Below are positions 44,712 to 55,100 of a DNA stretch of 64,000 nt, in pieces; the stretch's first letter is position 1, and each line of letters starts with the position of its first letter. The notes beneath the pieces are model-generated. The model was not told the DNA's origin. It worked only from the letters and a program-made list of their open reading frames with translations, and did not search any database. Source of the DNA: Veillonella parvula DSM 2008. Lineage in GTDB: Bacteria; Bacillota; Negativicutes; Veillonellales; Veillonellaceae. The translations under genes were made by a program, and so were the position numbers. The stretch is from positions 1,078,501 to 1,142,500 of the forward strand of contig NC_013520.1 of the NCBI RefSeq assembly GCF_000024945.1. Reading direction: 5' to 3'.

Positions 44712-44751
44712 AGACATTCAATACCTACACCTTATAGGCAGCGGACTGTCT
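44712..44751 (-). promoter_or_regulatory. Possible rplS leader structure
   Basis: In the minus-strand leader AGACA (44751-44747) can pair with TGTCT (44716-44712), enclosing a second helix GCCTA/TAGGT (44739-44735 with 44727-44723). The structure ends 11 bases before AGGAGG. L19 leaders are known in Firmicutes as autoregulatory; whether this belongs to that class could not be checked. Confidence 0.35.
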
Positions 44752-44836
44752 CAAATTAACAGCAATATAGTATCATAAATCACGTACTGTTAGCAAGTAT
44801 TTTCTATATTATTTTAATAATCCAAATATTTACGTA

Positions 44837-45229
44837 TTATTTACGTATAATTGGTCGTTTTAACTTACCTAATAAGCGGTATAAATTCTCCTGATCTTCA
44901 TCCGATAAATCAGAGAACATTACATTAAGAAATTCGTTATATGTATGTAAAAGAGATTTGCCTAACCGTTTCCCTTCATCTGTTAAAGTAACTACAGATA
45001 TACGTTTGTCCATATAATCAATATGTTTTGTAACATATCCCAATTCAATGAGTATGTCTGTCTGCTCCGACACAGTAGCAGGACGCATATTTAGAGCATC
45101 TACTAACTGCTTTTGTGATGCTCCTTGAGAACGCATATATAATTCAATAATAATTCTATCACGAGACTTTTCTTTGCCGCTTGGCACCTTACATAAGGCT
45201 TTATATAATTCATCATGATTCATAATCAT
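44837..45229 (-). CDS. MarR-family transcriptional regulator
   Basis: 130 residues, winged helix-turn-helix: recognition region GASQKQLVDALNMRPATVSEQTDIL (part: MRPATVSEQTDIL), wing ITKHIDYMDKRISVVTLTDEG (DxRxxxVxLT-like: DKRISVVTLTDEGK) and a C-terminal dimerisation helix. It probably binds DNA as a dimer and responds to a small molecule or oxidant; the target is not evident. GAGGAG precedes the ATG at 45229; an in-frame ATG two codons later is also possible. It lies between rplS and glyS, each of which has its own terminator. Confidence 0.85.
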   Translation of the reverse strand: MIMNHDELYKALCKVPSGKEKSRDRIIIELYMRSQGASQKQLVDALNMRPATVSEQTDILIELGYVTKHIDYMDKRISVVTLTDEGKRLGKSLLHTYNEFLNVMFSDLSDEDQENLYRLLGKLKRPIIRK

Positions 45230-45315
45230 CTATCTCCTCATACAACTTTGTATATTATAAAGTATTCGCTATAGTCTCTAAAAATCCTGCATAAAATTTG
45301 CATATTCTTCGTAAA

Positions 45316-45344
45316 AGCAAAAAAGAGGTACGCATGGTACCTCT
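45316..45344 (-). terminator. Terminator of glyQS
   Basis: Stem AGAGGTAC/GTACCTCT (45324-45331, 45337-45344), 5-base loop, then TTTTTGC on the minus strand, 46 bases past the glyS stop. Confidence 0.85.
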
Positions 45345-45389
45345 TCTCTTGTATATCATAGTAAAAATTTAAATTTTTACTATAATATA

Positions 45390-47441
45390 TTATTTTAATG
45401 AGCTAATATCTCCAATAATAGCCATTACACTGTATGCTAAACGAACGAGTTGTAAACGGTTAGCTTTAATAGCTTCATCTTTATCCATAACCATTACATC
45501 TTCAAAGAATTTGTTGATGGCTGGAACTAAAGTAGCTGGAACTGCCACGACTGCATCATAATCGCCAGCTTCCCAAGCAGCACTACTTGCTTCAGATGCT
45601 TTAGAAGCAGCTTCGAACAATTCTTTTTCAGCATCTTCTTTCAACAAATCGCTATTAACACCAGTATATTCCACATCTTTTACAAGATTGTACATACGAG
45701 TATAAGCTTGAACAAGTTCAACGTTTTCATCGATGCGATTTGCTAACAATGCATTTACAAGACCTTCAGCATCAGCAACGGATAATTCATTGTTAGACAA
45801 CAACAAGTCGATTACATGATGAGGAACTTCACGATCAAGGAAGATATTTTTCAAACGAAGTGTGAAGAACTCCTCTACTTGACCAAGTAATTCTTCTTGT
45901 TTTTCAGCTGGCACATTAAGCAATTCCATAGATGCTTTGAAGATTGGACGCAAGCTGATATTCCATTCGCTACCAAGCAAGATGTTCAAGATACCAATTG
46001 TTTGACGACGCAATGCATATGGATCTTGAGAGCCTGTAGGGATTAATCCACGACTGAAAGTAGCTACGATATTATCTACTTTATCGATGATGGACAATAC
46101 TTTACCTGCTTCCGTTTGAGGCAATACATCACCTGCAAAACGAGGTAAATATTGTTCAAAAATAGCTTCTGCTACTTCAGGAGATTCACCATCAAGTAAA
46201 GCATACTCTTTCCCCATTACACCTTGTAATTCAGTAAACTCTGTAACCATACCTGTAGTAAGGTCAGTCTTAGCAAGCTCTGTAGCGCGTTCCAATACAA
46301 CAACTGTATCTTCGTGCAAGCCACATTCTTCACCAAACACACGGCCCAATTTAAGTAAACGTTCAGTTTTATCTGCTAAGTTACCAAGACCTTCTTGGAA
46401 TACAATTTTAGTCAAACCATCTTGACGGTCGATAAGAGGTTTCTTGCGGTCTTCGTTAAAGAAAAATTTAGCATCATCAAGACGTGCACGCAATACACGT
46501 TCATTACCAGCTTGAACTACTTCGATAGAATGATCGGAGCCGTTGCGAACTGTTAAGAACATTGGCAACAATTTGCCGTCTTGGTCAACCAATGGGAAGT
46601 AACGTTGATGGTCTTTCATAGGTGTAATAATAGCTGCATCTGGAAGTGCCAAGTAGGACTCTTCAAAGCCACCACACAATGCTGTAGGCCATTCAACAAG
46701 ATAGTTGATTTCTTCTAACAAATCATCATCCCAAACGATGGATGCATTTTTAGAAGCTGCCATATCATGTAATTGTTTGGAGATCAATTCGCGACGAGCA
46801 TCTTGATCGACCATAACAAAGTTTTCTTTTAATGTGTCTACATAGGATGCTGCATTTTTAATAGTGATTTCATCAGCACCTAAGAATCGATGACCACGTG
46901 TTACATTACCAGATTGAACAGTAGCAAATTCTACAGGAATTACGTCTTCATCAAGTAATGCTACAAGCCAACGTACTGGACGTACAAACTTAGCATCTAA
47001 ATTCCCCCAATGCATAGATTTAGGGAAGTTAAGGCCTGTAATCAATTGAGGCAACATTTCTGTAACGATATCTTTTGCCGGAACCCCTGCAGTTTTAGTT
47101 TCTGCGTAAATATAACCATCTTCTACAACGAGATCTGCTACATCAAGACCTTTACCACGAGCAAAGCCGATAGCCGCTTTAGTAGCATTACCGTCAGCAT
47201 CATAAGCGATGGACGCAGATGGACCTTTATGACGTTCACTGATTTCGGCAGATGTATCAGCAAGACCTTTAACGATAAGAGCCAAACGACGTGGTGTGCC
47301 GTATGTTGCGATGCTTTCAAAAGGAAGATGGGCATCATTTAATTTTGTTTCAGCCAATTGTTTCAATTGACCTAAGATATTTGGCATAAAGCCGGCAGGA
47401 ATTTCTTCTGCACCGATTTCAAATAATAAATCCTTTGCCAT
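45390..47441 (-). CDS. glyS: Glycyl-tRNA synthetase beta subunit
   Basis: 683 residues: DLLFEIGAEEIPAGFM at the start, YGTPRRLALIVKGLAD, FPKSMHWGNLDAKFVRPVRW (20 residues), HRFLGADE, LPDAAIITPMKDHQRYFPL, QDPYALRRQTIGIL, and a C-terminal DALR-like anticodon domain. It is the beta chain of the bacterial alpha2beta2 enzyme, needed with GlyQ to charge tRNA-Gly. It starts one base after the glyQ stop (AAAGGAG upstream). Transcription is controlled by the glycine T-box ahead of glyQ. Confidence 0.97.
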   Translation of the reverse strand: MAKDLLFEIGAEEIPAGFMPNILGQLKQLAETKLNDAHLPFESIATYGTPRRLALIVKGLADTSAEISERHKGPSASIAYDADGNATKAAIGFARGKGLDVADLVVEDGYIYAETKTAGVPAKDIVTEMLPQLITGLNFPKSMHWGNLDAKFVRPVRWLVALLDEDVIPVEFATVQSGNVTRGHRFLGADEITIKNAASYVDTLKENFVMVDQDARRELISKQLHDMAASKNASIVWDDDLLEEINYLVEWPTALCGGFEESYLALPDAAIITPMKDHQRYFPLVDQDGKLLPMFLTVRNGSDHSIEVVQAGNERVLRARLDDAKFFFNEDRKKPLIDRQDGLTKIVFQEGLGNLADKTERLLKLGRVFGEECGLHEDTVVVLERATELAKTDLTTGMVTEFTELQGVMGKEYALLDGESPEVAEAIFEQYLPRFAGDVLPQTEAGKVLSIIDKVDNIVATFSRGLIPTGSQDPYALRRQTIGILNILLGSEWNISLRPIFKASMELLNVPAEKQEELLGQVEEFFTLRLKNIFLDREVPHHVIDLLLSNNELSVADAEGLVNALLANRIDENVELVQAYTRMYNLVKDVEYTGVNSDLLKEDAEKELFEAASKASEASSAAWEAGDYDAVVAVPATLVPAINKFFEDVMVMDKDEAIKANRLQLVRLAYSVMAIIGDISSLK

Positions 47442-47442
47442 C

Positions 47443-48318
47443 TTATTTATCTCCTTTCAAAAGTGGGAAACCTAATTCTTCACGTTTAGCAAGGTATTGT
47501 TGTGCACAAATACGAGCTAATGCACGTACGCGACCGATGAAAGCTGTACGTTCGCTGATAGAAATAGCGCCACGGGAATCAAGCAAGTTGAATGTGTGGG
47601 AGCATTTCAATACATAGTCGTAAGCTGGTAATACATAACCTGCACCGCAAACGCGTTTTGCTTCTGCTTCGTACATATCAAACAATTTGAAAAGCATATC
47701 TGTATCAGCTAATTCAAAGTTATATACGGATTGTTCAACTTCGTTAGCATGCCAAACGTCACCATATGTAACATTTTCATTCCATTTAAGGTCATATACA
47801 TTTTCTACGCCTTGAATGTACATAGCCAAACGTTCTAGACCGTATGTAATTTCTACGGAAACTGGTTTACAGTCGATGGAGCCAACTTGTTGGAAATATG
47901 TAAACTGAGTTACCTCCATACCGTCGAGCCATACTTCCCAGCCAAGGCCCCAAGCGCCCAATGTTGGAGATTCCCAGTTATCCTCAACAAAGCGGATATC
48001 GTGGTCTTCTGCGTGAATGCCTAATGCAGCCAAAGATTGTAAGTACAATTCTTGGATATTATCTGGAGATGGTTTCACGATAACTTGGAATTGATGATGT
48101 TGGAACAAACGGTTAGGATTATCACCATAACGACCGTCTGCTGGACGACGAGAAGGCTCTACATAACATACAGACCATGGTTCAGGACCAATAGCGTGCA
48201 AAAATGTAGCAGGGTTCATTGTACCTGCACCCTTTTCGATGTCATATGGATTTTGAACGATACAACCTTGATCGCTCCAGAATTTTTGTAGATTTAAAAT
48301 AATCTCTTGAAATGTCAT
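47443..48318 (-). CDS. glyQ: Glycyl-tRNA synthetase alpha subunit
   Basis: 291 residues from the ATG at 48318 (GGAGG five bases upstream). Class II catalytic core: [56 protein letters not shown] (20 residues, motif 2), [20 protein letters not shown] and [19 protein letters not shown]. The usual length is about 290. First gene of glyQ-glyS; leader carries a T-box. Confidence 0.98.
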   Translation of the reverse strand: MTFQEIILNLQKFWSDQGCIVQNPYDIEKGAGTMNPATFLHAIGPEPWSVCYVEPSRRPADGRYGDNPNRLFQHHQFQVIVKPSPDNIQELYLQSLAALGIHAEDHDIRFVEDNWESPTLGAWGLGWEVWLDGMEVTQFTYFQQVGSIDCKPVSVEITYGLERLAMYIQGVENVYDLKWNENVTYGDVWHANEVEQSVYNFELADTDMLFKLFDMYEAEAKRVCGAGYVLPAYDYVLKCSHTFNLLDSRGAISISERTAFIGRVRALARICAQQYLAKREELGFPLLKGDK

Positions 48319-48370
48319 TGCTGCCTCCACTTTACACAACCGACATAAAATCAACCATTTCGTTACAAAC

Positions 48371-48405
48371 AAAAAAGTCCCTGTAACGAAAAACGTTACA
48401 GGGAC
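48371..48405 (-). terminator. T-box terminator ahead of glyQ
   Basis: 12-bp perfect stem GTCCCTGTAACG/CGTTACAGGGAC, 5-base loop, six T on the minus strand, 53 bases before the glyQ start. It is the regulated terminator of the T-box. Confidence 0.92.
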
Positions 48406-48578
48406 GAGTATACCCGCGGTTCCACCCTATTTGGCTTGCGCCCTCTTTTTTCTATGTTGGCCTTTACTAACAGATACCTGCGTTCCTGCCAATGCTCTAC
48501 AGCGCCTTCAACCAAATGTGAGCTTACACCATCCTCACTCGCTAGAGAGGTTTACTACTCTGCTTCATCGCATATATT
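48371..48578 (-). promoter_or_regulatory. Glycine T-box riboswitch
   Basis: Minus strand shows the T-box sequence AGGGTGGAACCGCGGG (48428-48413) with the TGGA bulge that pairs with the tRNA acceptor end, preceded by a long Stem I. The probable specifier is GGC in GAAGGCGCT (48506-48504), a glycine codon. The hairpin GTGAGG...CTCAC within Stem I is also present. A terminator follows. Uncharged tRNA-Gly should stabilise the antiterminator and raise glyQS expression. Confidence 0.95.
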
Positions 48579-48587
48579 ATACACAAT

Positions 48588-48617
48588 ATTGTAGCAATAC
48601 AGAGGGATTAATGTCAA
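48588..48617 (-). promoter_or_regulatory. glyQS promoter
   Basis: Minus-strand TTGACA (48617-48612), 18 bases, TACAAT (48593-48588); the predicted start is just ahead of T-box Stem I. Confidence 0.7.
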
Positions 48618-48677
48618 ATCCATTAAACAAAATAATTATTATAAAATTTCTAATTTATTTTCATTGAGCATTTTTAT

Positions 48678-49127
48678 TTAAATAGATTTATAAAGCCAAT
48701 CATTTTTATCAAATCTCTTAGGTTGTTTATTTGTTATTTCATCTATAATTAATTGTTCATCTTCTGTAAAATCATCAATAGAGGAATAAATATATAGTCT
48801 ATCACCATATACTTTTTGGAGGCTATATATACTGCTATCATCAATACTATAAGCACCATCTATATGGGTAAAACCTTTATAATTCGGTAAAATCTTAATA
48901 CTACCGTTAGGTAGAGTATTAATAATTAAAATTCCATAATCTCCATATGTATAAACATAAGGGTATTCAGCGGCAAAACCTTTAATATCTCGATTTAATC
49001 CTATTTTATATTTTTGATCAACAATAGAGTTTATAAACCACTGATATCTAAAAGAATAACCTAAGATATATAAGATTAATATTACTATTATAGAAATAAA
49101 TATATAATATAAATATTTTTTTTTCAT
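48678..49127 (-). CDS. Small membrane-anchored protein, candidate immunity protein of the TPS exoprotein
   Basis: 149 residues from the ATG at 49127, which follows the exoprotein's TAA after a single base. The upstream alternative reading overlaps the exoprotein and is less likely. One N-terminal hydrophobic helix (KKYLYYIFISIIVILILYIL, about 3-23) is followed by a periplasmic-type domain rich in Tyr, Asp and Ile, and no recognisable motif. It is very AT-rich. Position immediately behind a CdiA-like gene is where contact-dependent-inhibition immunity genes lie; the role is inferred from that only. No terminator is obvious downstream, before the glyQS promoter region. Confidence 0.6.
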   Translation of the reverse strand: MKKKYLYYIFISIIVILILYILGYSFRYQWFINSIVDQKYKIGLNRDIKGFAAEYPYVYTYGDYGILIINTLPNGSIKILPNYKGFTHIDGAYSIDDSSIYSLQKVYGDRLYIYSSIDDFTEDEQLIIDEITNKQPKRFDKNDWLYKSI

Positions 49128-49128
49128 T

Positions 49129-52100
49129 TTATAATCTTTCTCTAACAGCTCTTCCACTAACTGAAAACGGAATGTCATGAACCTCATTATTATACGGTTT
49201 ACGCAAATTAGTCACCTGAATAACATAAGCATTATGAATAGGATTATTATATTCACCAAAACTTATTATGCCTAATTTAGCCAATTTACCACCATTATCC
49301 CATCTATCTGCAACTATCATTGTTCCATAATATACATCATTATATTCATCATAAAAAACACGTGGACTAATAAGATATGTTCCAACAGTTAAATACTGAT
49401 TAACACTTTGTACTCCAAGATGACTATTAATAGTGCTTTGACCAGTATTATCTATATTTATACCTTTTTCTTTTAAGATAGTCATAAATGCAACGATAGC
49501 ATCTAATTTCATGCGTTCTGAGGGAACCATTGTTTGTCCTAATACACTATCTTTATCTATGACAACAGTTTGAATATCATTAGTAGAACCCTTGACATCA
49601 ACTATACCATACTTACCAATTAAATCGCTCTTATCCCCGGCATATAAAAATATTTCTGTAGCTTCCGCAGCTCCATTATATTGCTTTCTAATTTTAGGAA
49701 TTTGATTATACAACGATTCAAGAGCTTTTTCTCCATCTTGAACAGTATAACTTTCATTATTACTCTCAATCTTACTATTTTCATTAATTTTATGTAATCT
49801 TTGAGTTACTAATAATTGTTGCTTTTCTTTAGAAAGTTGTATTTTCACCTCATTACTAGGATTAGGGTTATACCAAGGTCTTCCATTCTCATCCAAAGTA
49901 TAATAAGTTTGTCCATCGTCACCTAAAACTGTAGGATATCCCTCAAGCTCAAGTTGCTTACCTCTAAAACGTCCATTTAGTACAGTACCACCATTTATAA
50001 GTTTATTATAATATTGTCCATCATCTTCTTGCCATCCAGCATCATAAGTGCGAACATTATAGCCCTTATCTTGAATATATTTTTCTTCACTAACAAATTT
50101 ATTATAATAATACTCTTTTAAATGCGTATAATAATTGATATTATTAGGGTCACTACCTACTACATACGCAAATAAATTATTAAGTAATGCTGAGTAAGAT
50201 TCATCTGTATAATAAGGTTCTCCTATATGGCCTCCGTCCGTTGTATGTACTAAATTATCAGAATCATAATAATCATGATAGTCACGTTCATATTCCATTA
50301 AAGCATAATAATAAGCAACCTTCTCTCTTAATTTACTCCACCGTGTATCTTCATCATAGCCATAAGCATTAGTAAATAACAGTTGGGAAATATCATAATT
50401 TAAATCTTGACGATTCTGATGCTCTAACCAATTATAAGTAGTCGCCTTTTCTGCTAAAGCACCGCCAGTATCTCCACTGACAACTTTACCAATGACTAAA
50501 CTTATAATTTTTCTAAATTCCGGATTAGTGGATTTATTAATAAAACTTTGTAAACTTTCATTCACGGCAGAAGCTTTAACACCAGAAATAATATTACTTC
50601 CTGAATAATTAGATAAAAAACCTCCTAAGCTAGCATGTAAGCTTATTTTATATATACCATTATCCCCCCATTTTTTCGACTCTTGATAATACTTATCCGC
50701 TTTAGCATTTTCGCCTTTCATTTTTGCCTTCACTGCTTTATCAAGTAATCTCGTTTGTTGATGTACACTTACGTCTCCAATTAACTTATATCCATGTTCA
50801 GAAAGCTTATTTAATAGAATTTGTTTTTCTTCTACTGTTTTCTTATCAAAAATTGGTGCTAATTTATTAAGTGCTTGTTCTGTATCATGATTAATCTTTT
50901 CTAAAGATTCTTTCTCAGCAACTTCGATGATACCTTTACTGATAGCAGAATGAGTAGTTGATTTAGAATTACCTTTTACAGGAATCCCCATTTTAGGGCT
51001 ACCAGTAATACCTATTGGATTATTTTTAGAGCGTTTAGTAGTTGATAAACTATACCCAGATGTCTTCGCTGAATAGGATGCTTCATTATGAATATCATTC
51101 ATTGATAAAGAGTTAGAGGATAATTTATTCTTAGATATATCAGTACTACCTTTAATTATACCACCTGTAAGTGTAGTTGCATTATTTACCTGTACATTAT
51201 ATCCACCATCACCTGCATATATGCCAGCCTGGTTTGTAACACTTGCATAGTGACTGTCTGTCGTGCCTCTCGAATTATCAAATCCAACTCTCGCAGGACC
51301 ACTCATTCCATAGGATACAGATATACCTTTATTTTTACTTACTTTATGGTAGTCATTCGTATCTTGTAAACTTTCAATTTTTAAATCATGTCCAACTTTT
51401 GTAGACACACTGTCACCGATGATCTTAGAACCAATAATATCTGTATCATTTCCAGAGATAGTATTGACTTGGTTACCACGAATAACAGTTCCAGTATGTG
51501 TCTTGGTTGTCTCTAATGCATTTTCTTTACCTTTATACACATTAGCTTCTAAACCAATAACACCATTACCATGAGGACTAACTGTAGCACCAACAGACCA
51601 CCCAGAACTTGTATATGTATCATGTTGTACCGAAGAGTTTGTTCCTGCATCTAAACTTAGGTTATTTGTTGCATTTAAATTAACCTCTGGAGCCTCTATA
51701 ACACTACCTGTAATCTGAATATTGCCTTTATCGCTATTGTCACTATTCGCAGTAATACTTACTTTATTTTTGCTACCTATAGAACTACCTATATAATTCT
51801 CTTGCTTAAGTTCACTAAGCTGTTTGAATTTGCTCGAACCAATACCAACTTGTACATTGAGTAAACGATCTTTTTTAGCTCTATTATTTATATTATTGAT
51901 CGCAGTTTTAACATCTGGATGCATAGCATTTTTCTCTTCAGGATGTTCTGCCTGATATGCTTTATTAAGTTCATCAGCCTTAGCAAGTATATCTTTTTCT
52001 TTTTCTAAAAGCTTTTCTATTTTAGCATTTTTATAAGAAGTCCCATCATTATAAGCATGTTTTAAAGTATTTGCAGCCTCAAGATACTCTAATGTTGATA

Positions 52101-55100
52101 AGTTGCTATTTTTTCTAGAGTTAGCACGCTTGCCAAGTTGCTGAACATTATTTAATTCATTAACAATCTGACCACCAACACTTACAGTAAGACCAGAACG
52201 CTTCTCCTCGTGACTTTGAACTATATGTACAGTATTATGCTTCCCATCAACAGTTACATTTTGAGCAGAAAGGTCTGCAGGTTGATTACTAAAATAGTTT
52301 GTCGTAGTACTATGAATTGCATTACCAGCCTTAACATTAATCTCTCCATCTGAGGAGGCAATGTTACTTGCAACTTGATTTATATACCTTCCATCTGTTG
52401 TATCAGTCACTTTTTTACTACCTATAGTAAATCCTATACCAGCACCCATTAATCCAGATTTTTTACTATATTGATATACATCATCACGTTGTGTTTCTTC
52501 ACCTGAATCTGTACGCACATCATTCCCCGCAGATACTAATACATCGTTTGTTCCTAAAATATTAGAACCTGTTACCGAAACATTACGATTAGCTTTCACA
52601 TTAATCGTATCGCCACCAATAGTTGAAGATAGCACACCTGTGTGTTCGTGATCTGTACGTATGATATTAGTTGTACGAGATAGTAAACTTTTTTCTTTAT
52701 ACTTTAGACCATATTCATCACGGCTATAGCTTTTCCCATTAGTGATAGTAACATCATTTCCCGCTTCAACTGATGTTAAGCCATGTTCACTATTAACAAT
52801 ACCATTACGGATATTTACATCATTTCCCGCTCGTAAAGTAACATTGCTATCACTTAAAATAGCTGTACCTAATTCTGTACGGCGGTCAGTACGATTATAA
52901 TTATCACTATTAACCGTCATATCCTTTTTAGCAGATAATGCCTCTGTTGTTACATTAATATTCTGACCAGCATCAATACTTACTTTGGAATTATCTCCAG
53001 TATGAACAATAGCTCCTTTAAGGTTAATATCTCGTTTAGCAGATAAAACTAAATCACCTTTTTCTCCTACACCTATAGTACCTTGACGACCAACAACATC
53101 TTGATGTTGTAATCTATCTACCTGAGTACCTACATTAATATCACGGCCAGCATTAATATAAACTTGTTTATCACCATGAATATTACCAGTATTTATTACA
53201 TCTTGAGATGCTTTAATAGTAACTGTACGTCCATCTATACGCCCTGTATTTTCTACATCAAGAGCCCCTAATACAATTGTATCTGCAGTCATAATGCCTT
53301 GATTTAGAATATCTGTATTAGCATTGCTAACGATAGCTTTGCCACTTATAATTCCCCCCATTGTATCCATAGATTTAGCAGACTGTTTGGCTAAATACAC
53401 TTTAGGATACAAAACTTGTTGCGCTTTTCCATCTACTATAACGGTTTTAGTTTCCAACCAAACCATATCTGTTGTTATAGCGTCCATTTGTTCTTTAGAT
53501 AAAGCAATTCCAGGTGTTAATTTAAAAGCTTTACCAAAAGCTACACCAGCCTCTAATAAAGCTTTATATTCAGCTTCATTATCTGTATAACCTTCTAAAT
53601 ATTGTTTACCTGTAGCTGATACAATTTGCTCATTAATAAGTTGCTGTTCATAGAATCCATCACCTAAGCGTTTGGATCTTCTTTCAGGATTATTTGCCAA
53701 GGCATCAATCATAAATTGAGATGATAAAAAATTCTTTCGATTAGTAAAAGCAGGATCAGTCTCTATCAAAGCATTAGCCGTAATATCAGGATGAATTTGA
53801 TATAGTGCCTCTGTTGGTAGCGATAAACCATTTATGGTTTGACTTGCTTTACCTTTGCCCCCACCCAGACCATAGGGATCTAAACTATCATTAACCTTTT
53901 TAATAGTTGCGTTAGATACTCTATCTTCAGCATGCTCTTTAATAGTACCAATTGGTTTTACATTTTCTTCAGTAATCGATGGTGTCATAAAGACTTCAGG
54001 GCCCCAAACACGTATACGTTTACTTCTATAACCGTGACGTTTCCTTTTCTTTTCTGTTCTACTTTCTTGAGTAGTGCCAGTAATAAAAGTCTTATCACTA
54101 ATCATATCTGATATGTTTTGTATCGAGCCATTTGTCTTAAAAGTTCCTCCTGAAATCACTCTGCTATTATCATTATAAAGTATACCACTAGTTATTAAAT
54201 CACCACCACTACTAATGATACCTGGATCATCATTAGTAACCTTTTTGTGAGTTTGTTCGGCTTCACTTCTAATGATTGTAAACTGATTTATTCGGTTCTC
54301 ATTCTTATTCATTTCCTTATTATAGGCTTCATCTTCAGGCGTTTTAACTGGTTTGATATGTGCTACACCATAACCACTTGAATCATCAGCATATGGGAAC
54401 TCAGACTTATCAAATACCTGTCCTTCTAATTTATGATGTGGATGAGTAACTTTAATTTTATCTGGATTTTTAGTAATGCCATCTGAAACACGCTTTACAC
54501 CTAATGCAACATTTTTATTATTTTCTACTGTAGGAGCATCTAGTTTAATAGACTTTGTCGCTTTAATGGTCGCCCCTTTATTGTGAATACCATCTTTAGC
54601 AATAAGGTCCATAGTTCCACCACTATAAATGAGACCTTTACCAGTATTATCTATTGTATCTGAAGTTATATTAACGTGATTACGACCCGCAATTACACCA
54701 GACTTATGAGAATCTAGTTCTACCTTAATAGCAGTAACCTTCTCTTGTACATCATCATACGCTTTTGTTAAATCTTTAATCCGTTGACGATGTTCCTCTA
54801 GCTCAGGCTTGGTCTTATATTTAGATATATCAGCATTCCATTCGGCATCAAGTTCATTCTTTGCCTTTTCTAGCTCTTTACCAGCTTTATGATAGCGTTC
54901 TTCTATTTCACTATTAGTATGATTTGTAACTATATTAGCTTTAATAGCTACTGTATCACCATAAATACGTCCACCTTCATGATTATCTATAGATTTAGCA
55001 TTTATAGTTGTAGTATTTCCAGAGTTTACAAGACCACTATTGTTTACCTTTTCTTGACTATATACAGTTGTAGAAGAATCTCCTTGTACTACAGCATTTG

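Noticed and set aside
49129-50442. Colicin M-like DxYD motif in the exoprotein tip (YDEYND)
   Set aside because: The following His and surrounding pattern of the colicin M active site are absent, so no toxin family is assigned.
49129-51000. VENN pre-toxin motif
   Set aside because: Not present; only a TYNWLEHQ-type boundary was found, which is why the toxin call is an inference.
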